Notes under the pieces: model-generated
Told to the model about the DNA's origin: nothing
Databases searched by the model: none
Seen by the model: only the letters and a program-made list of their open reading frames with translations
Shown here: positions 59,260 to 64,000 of the stretch, one piece after another
Layout: the number at the start of each line of letters is the position of its first letter
Numbering within the stretch: position 1 is the stretch's first letter
Translations under genes and position numbers: made by a program
NCBI GenBank assembly: GCA_017163975.1
Contig: JAFFSR010000346.1
Location: forward strand, 1,674,501 to 1,738,500
DNA: 64,000 nt
Direction: 5' to 3'
Origin: Anastatus disparis
Taxonomy: Eukaryota; Arthropoda; Insecta; Hymenoptera; Eupelmidae

Positions 59260-60627
59260 TTATAATTGAACACAATCTATTCGAATTATGAACCTAACGG
59301 TGTTTTTTCTGGTATATTTCGATTCGATTATACAATATTTGTAATTGGTGCCTATAATCAACATATTGTTGTATAATTTTACGTTAATTATATTGGCACC
59401 CGGTGCGTGTGAATTGAAATAATGATAGATTGGACATAGACTAGTATTGATGTTGTGTATCTGAATTTTGCTAAATTGGAAGTTAATTAAAAAGCGATCG
59501 ACATCACAATTAAGGATGGTATTTTTATTTTCTGAATAACCCGTTATACATTGTCGTATTTTGTGTGGTGCCTTGGGAATGTTATTGAATAAAAGATGAT
59601 GTTCTTCTTTGACCGAATTCAAATCCAAAACTAAGAAAAAATTTTCAGTTACTGTTGCCATACTATTTCGTAACAATTCCGATTTCGTAACTAACTTTAT
59701 TGGAAACTGGTTTAAATTTTCGTCGTATTTTAGTATTCTGGTGCACCCAAACTTTGCACTATCAATCAACCTTAAGTTTTGGTTCTTCTTGTATACATTA
59801 AAATCAATGCAGTGGAAATGGAGTTTATTGACATCATCTGAAATTTTATATAATTAATAACGATTAAATTATGGAATTAACTTACGAAGTGAATTTAATT
59901 ATTTTCATAATATCCTATATACTAACCGAATAACGACGGTAAATTTGTTATGTTGTTTTCGGATAACCAACGTAAATATTCATTTGTTATTGATGTTTTT
60001 CCATTTTTGAAATCGATGGACGCGTCAAGTAACAATTTGATAAAGTTGTAAAAATGTTTATGAAAATCTATATTGCTATTTGTTACTAAAGAATAGGATT
60101 GTTTGTTCCTTATAGTTTGGACTTTAGCTATAACATGTTTACTAAATTTTTTTTATCAGATGAATCCAAAATTATAATGTTTACTTCAATATCGTTGTAA
60201 TTAAGCAATTTTTTAATAATATCACGTATAAATTGGATAAACGTCGTAACAAATGTAGCGCCTTGATCCAATTTGATATGTTCACATTCAAATTCTAAGT
60301 CGAAATGAACATTACAAAATTCAAACAAGACCTAAAATCATTGAAAAATTGTATATTTGGATCAGACCATTTCAACAACAGTAAAGTACTTACCTCATAG
60401 AAATATTTCGGCATACGTATTTTATAATAATTGTGAATGAAGCACATTTTATCCTTTACGTAATATATACGTGATCCATTACTGTTCAGTTCCTCACTGA
60501 TGATCATATGAGACCTGCATATATTTGTATCGTCTTCCAAATATTTGGTAGCATCATTTAGTTTGGTAAATTTTTTTTTAGTCAATGAGTTTCTTATTCG
60601 TTTTTCGCCTGCTATTGACAAATCCAT
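59260..60627 (-). pseudogene. PrimPol-type primase-polymerase (AEP), one frameshift
   Basis: Archaeo-eukaryotic primase superfamily, nearest to eukaryotic PrimPol, which makes primers and DNA and restarts stalled forks. Three exons: 60394-60627 (ATG at 60627), 59927-60331 and 59260-59837, with introns of 62 and 89 bp (donors GTAAGT and GTTAGT, acceptors TTTTAG and TTTCAG). Catalytic motifs are in order: motif I HFDLEFE (Asp-x-Glu), motif II LDSSD...FSKHV (Ser-x-His), motif III CIDFNVYKKNQNLRLIDSAK (Asp), which parallels the PrimPol 'DLGVYTRNRNFRLYxSSK' block. The C-terminal UL52-type zinc finger is only partly present: a Cys, a His and a later Cys are visible, the last Cys seems lost. Exon 2 is one base short (405 nt where 406 is needed); the deletion lies in an A run (T8 at 60147-60154 on +) between motifs I and II. 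This is a true one-base loss or a sequencing error; otherwise the gene is open. About 404 residues, shorter than vertebrate PrimPol. It lies 432 bp downstream of the RecQ gene on the same strand. Confidence 0.85.
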
Positions 60628-61059
60628 TATTACTTTACGCTACAGTTGTTCGTCTTAATAAACCTGCTTAATCGAAATTATGATTGTTAGTTGGGTAAGT
60701 GTAAGTTTCGTAGACTGATACTCCGATCGTCCTGTGAATAAAATTAATTTAATTGATAAAATAAAATTAATAAAATTTTAACCGTGATAGAATAGAGTTG
60801 GTTGCTCTAATTCAACTATCGTACGACGAAATTATAATATTAACATATATATCTGTACTCCATTCAATTTGTTTTAAAATCACCACATATGTATAATAAG
60901 TTACAAACAATAAAGTTTTTGCACCTGATCAAATAAACTATGTTGTTAGATCTAACAAATAAACTAAACCGCGTATAACTTGTTTCCTGTTCACAAGAAC
61001 ACAATCGTCGGTTGGGATATTGTGTTTTTTTAAAGTTATTGAATCAGAGTTATAAATAC

Positions 61060-64000
61060 CTATGTGATCTGCTGTCGTGATTCAAACACGTATTCCTTTT
61101 GAATCTTTTGTATTTGTTTTATCACACTTTCGGTTATTTCAAGGTTTCGTAGATTTTGATGAGTATGCATTAATATTTTCTTATTGATGAATTGTACTAT
61201 TTCAGCACTTGCCAAATTCAAATGTTTACCCTGAAACAAAATGATATTATATTGCTGATATTTTGTAATTGCAGTACATGAAACTTACTATCATTGCTGA
61301 CAGTTTTATTTTCGATGCGTTAAAATATTTAATATCTCAAAACAAATCGAATTTAATCATCAAATCAATGATAAATTTTTTAATATTCTTTTCGTTTAAC
61401 TTGAATTTTTTATGTTTTTGATTAGCATTTGTTGTGTCTATATATTTCGAAATCAAATATGTATCATTAAAGCAATCAAACAACTACTGAAATAATTTGT
61501 TATAGTCATCGTTCTTGATAGGAATGGTTGCTCCCTCGTGGGATGGACCAATTGGAAAATCTCCAAATCATGATTTATATCGATAATTGGATTAGTACCA
61601 TTGTTCGTAGGCTATAAAATAGAAATGAAGTTATTTAGGATTATATTAGGTTTGGAAATGATTATTTATTCTAAAAAATATTAATATTCTAGTGTTTTAT
61701 ATATGATTATTATTAAATGCAATTATAAATGTTCATTTTACATTACAACAGTCTAGTTTAATTGGCACAACTAGGGTCGAACTCGGCTTGACGTTCTCGT
61801 TATTAGTTTTACATCTCATCAATATTTGCGAAAATACATGATCGAACTTTATGAAGGGTTTATTTTGTCCATCGGTCCCATTATTTTGATTATTACAATT
61901 GCGAATAGCATTGTCATTTTCTTCGACTTCTTGTTTTATATCCAATGGAACAGAGTATATGTGTAGATTCGATTCGTAGTCGTCCCAATCAACATCAGAT
62001 GAATCTGAGTCGTCAGAAGCAGCGTCTGAGTCATGATCCCACCCGTTGTCATCAAGGACATAACGACAATATTCACGGACAACTTCAGCATTATAATTGT
62101 ACCGATATGACCAATAAAATTTAAAAAAATTGTCATTTGTTATATCTCTGTTTACGAGAATCAACTCTTCATAACGGTCCAAATTCAAAAATCCGTCCAA
62201 ACTATTGATCATATCGATACAAAAACGACCCTTGAGAAAATTGTGATCGTACTCTGTTAAATTTATATTATTACTAAAATAATTATTTTCGATATTGTTA
62301 AGATATGAGTTGTAATATAAGATCAGGGATAATATTAAACGATCTAATTGATCGTAATAGTCCCACAAGGTAACATTTTCTACTATTTGTTTAATTAATG
62401 TTTGTAATCGTTGCAGTGTTACAATTGTCGTCAAATTGAACAAAATTTTTTTATTAATATATCTGTTATATAATCGAGATTTTTCAATTTTGGATCTAAA
62501 CGAACATATACTTAAGATGACATTCATGGTTTTTTTTACTATATTAACGACGTATGAGCGTAAATCACAATGAAATAATAACCATTTGTAACCTATAACA
62601 GTTGAATGTATACTTTAACAGTTGTAATTTACAGTAGTAAACGAAACAATATATAACGACATATGCCTTACCCATATTACCAATGGGTTCCACGTTATAA
62701 TTGTTAATTAACAGGTAGTTGACTGGTAATTGATTTTGGATTAATTCGACAAAAACAAACCTAGCTTCATTCGGGTACAATTCATGATACAAAGCTATTA
62801 TCGGGATTTCTTCATAATAGAGATCTTGTTGATACAACCTTTGTCTTTTGACGCTTACCCTTATCATCCGCAATTCTTCCTGCATATGTTTTAAGATAAA
62901 GAATATTTCATTATTGTTCCAATGTATCATTGAACCGAAAGCTGTTAGATCCATGAATTGATAGATTTCATCGTTATCGAATAAAGATATATTTTTCAGT
63001 AAAGTATCAAGCATTATTTGTATAGGTATTAATGGTCGTTGGAGTTTATATATTAATTGTCGTATACAATCTAATACCAACTCAACACCGTTGTCAATGT
63101 AGACATTAACTGAATATCGTTCGTAATTTTCTTCTAAACGCAAATTTGAACAGTTATCACAGGAATTATTGCAATTGAATTGTTCAATCGAGTGTCTGAA
63201 ATAAAACGATATATTTTTGTGCCTACATACAGTACAATCGTTCATATACATCATCAGATTATATAAATCTAGTGACCGCCGAAGGTATTCTTCATTACTA
63301 AGGTTGTATTTTTTTTGTTCGGCTCGTTTTAATTTCTTTGAACTACATAAGAACAAGAAATTACAATTTGTTGTGTTATAGTTTAAATTTATTTAAATTA
63401 ACATTATGTGATATCTACGTTAAATTACTTGATATAATCACCATAAGAGTAAAAGGTAATACAACTGGCCGTTCTACCATCACGACCCGCCCTACCGATT
63501 TGCTGAACGTATTCATTAAAGTTACTAAATAGATCGCATTGTACAACAAAATCGACGTCGTCACTATCAACTCCCATTCCAAATGCTAGGGTGGCTATGA
63601 TTATAAATGGTTGTTGATGGTACTTAAAGAATTTTAGAATTGTTTTCTTTTCCAAGAGTATCGTTTGTGACGTGTATACGAATGTATTCCAAATACCTTT
63701 TCCCGTTAGGAACATTTTCAATTTAATACAAGTACTTATTTTCCAGCAATAAATAATGCCCTTACGTCCATAAAACATAGTATTCAATAATAAATGTATT
63801 AAATTGAATTTAACACAAAATTCTTCATCGCATTGAAAGTGAGCAAGAACGTCATTTTGCTGATTTAATTCAAGTAAGGGAACATTGAAACAATTATTAT
63901 TTAAAATATGACCTATTATTGTCCTAATTCCATCTTGTATTGCTGCATAGATAAATAAATAGTTTAAATTGATTACCGATATCTTTAAATTATGACATGG
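61060..64000 (-). pseudogene. RecQ-family DNA helicase, C-terminal part (continues past window)
   Basis: Exons 63429-63942, 62671-63342, 61742-62538, 61289-61611 and 61060-61230 connect with matching phases (donors GTAATT, GTAAGG, GTAAAA, GTAAGT). The first exon carries GIIYC (motif IV), ATLAFGMGVD (motif V) and EYVQQIGRAGRDGR (motif VI), all typical of RecQ. The second carries the RecQ zinc site (CTVCRHKNISFYF ... CNNSCDNC) and a winged-helix-like (RQC) region. The third has an acidic, Ser/Asp-rich block. Walker A, DEAH and motif III would lie beyond 64000. The first three exons are open. Exon four needs a frameshift near 61510 and has a TAG and a TGA in frame, so the last part is decaying, unless the protein naturally ends at the TGA... 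TAA-type stop after 61742 (61733). Role in the family: 3'-5' unwinding in recombination and fork repair. Confidence 0.85.

Overview
The window looks like AT-rich, repeat-dense eukaryotic DNA, most likely from an arthropod and probably an insect. The reasons are short introns with GT-AG borders (62-85 bp where they can be counted), a Helitron, DDE transposons, an LTR retroelement, a CR1/Jockey-like LINE and many MITEs. No bacterial, plasmid or phage gene organisation is visible, and the species cannot be named from the sequence.

Layout. 1-4570: repeats and unassigned DNA. 4571-9825 (+): gene A, an unrecognised multi-exon gene with a globular core (6581-7407), a Lys/Arg-rich stretch, then a chain of exons that almost all start and end in phase 1 and encode Asp/Asn/Ser/Thr-rich sequence. 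9826-50876: about 41 kb without gene A coding sequence, filled with a GGGCC-rich tandem array, a minisatellite, a Helitron split by nested insertions, a LINE split by two MITEs, and several foldback elements. 50877-53911 (+): more exons of the same phase and composition, best read as the 3' part of gene A. 53912-59259: TTAA-flanked MITEs and a four-unit tandem array of about 552 bp. 59260-60627 (-): a three-exon PrimPol-type primase-polymerase. 61060 to beyond 64000 (-): a multi-exon RecQ-family helicase whose N-terminal half lies outside the window.

The clearest structural result is a dated stack of insertions. A Helitron was hit by an 'outer' DDE element (16989-34773, target duplication ACTA). 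That element was then hit by a second member of its own family (17293-21008, duplication TAAT) and by an 11.5-kb LTR retroelement (23207-34745, duplication GCCT, LTRs nearly identical). Removing each layer restores the one below.

The most interesting biology is the neighbourhood PrimPol + RecQ helicase (same strand, 432 bp apart) converging on gene A. All three show decay: a one-base homopolymer deletion in PrimPol, stops in the last exons of the RecQ gene, and stops, a frameshift and an exonic MITE in gene A. A replication-type primase and a helicase side by side suggest a relic of a large mobile element or integrated virus-like replicon that acquired introns. Duplicated host genes remain a real alternative. 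Both readings are inference and testable by copy-number and synteny searches.
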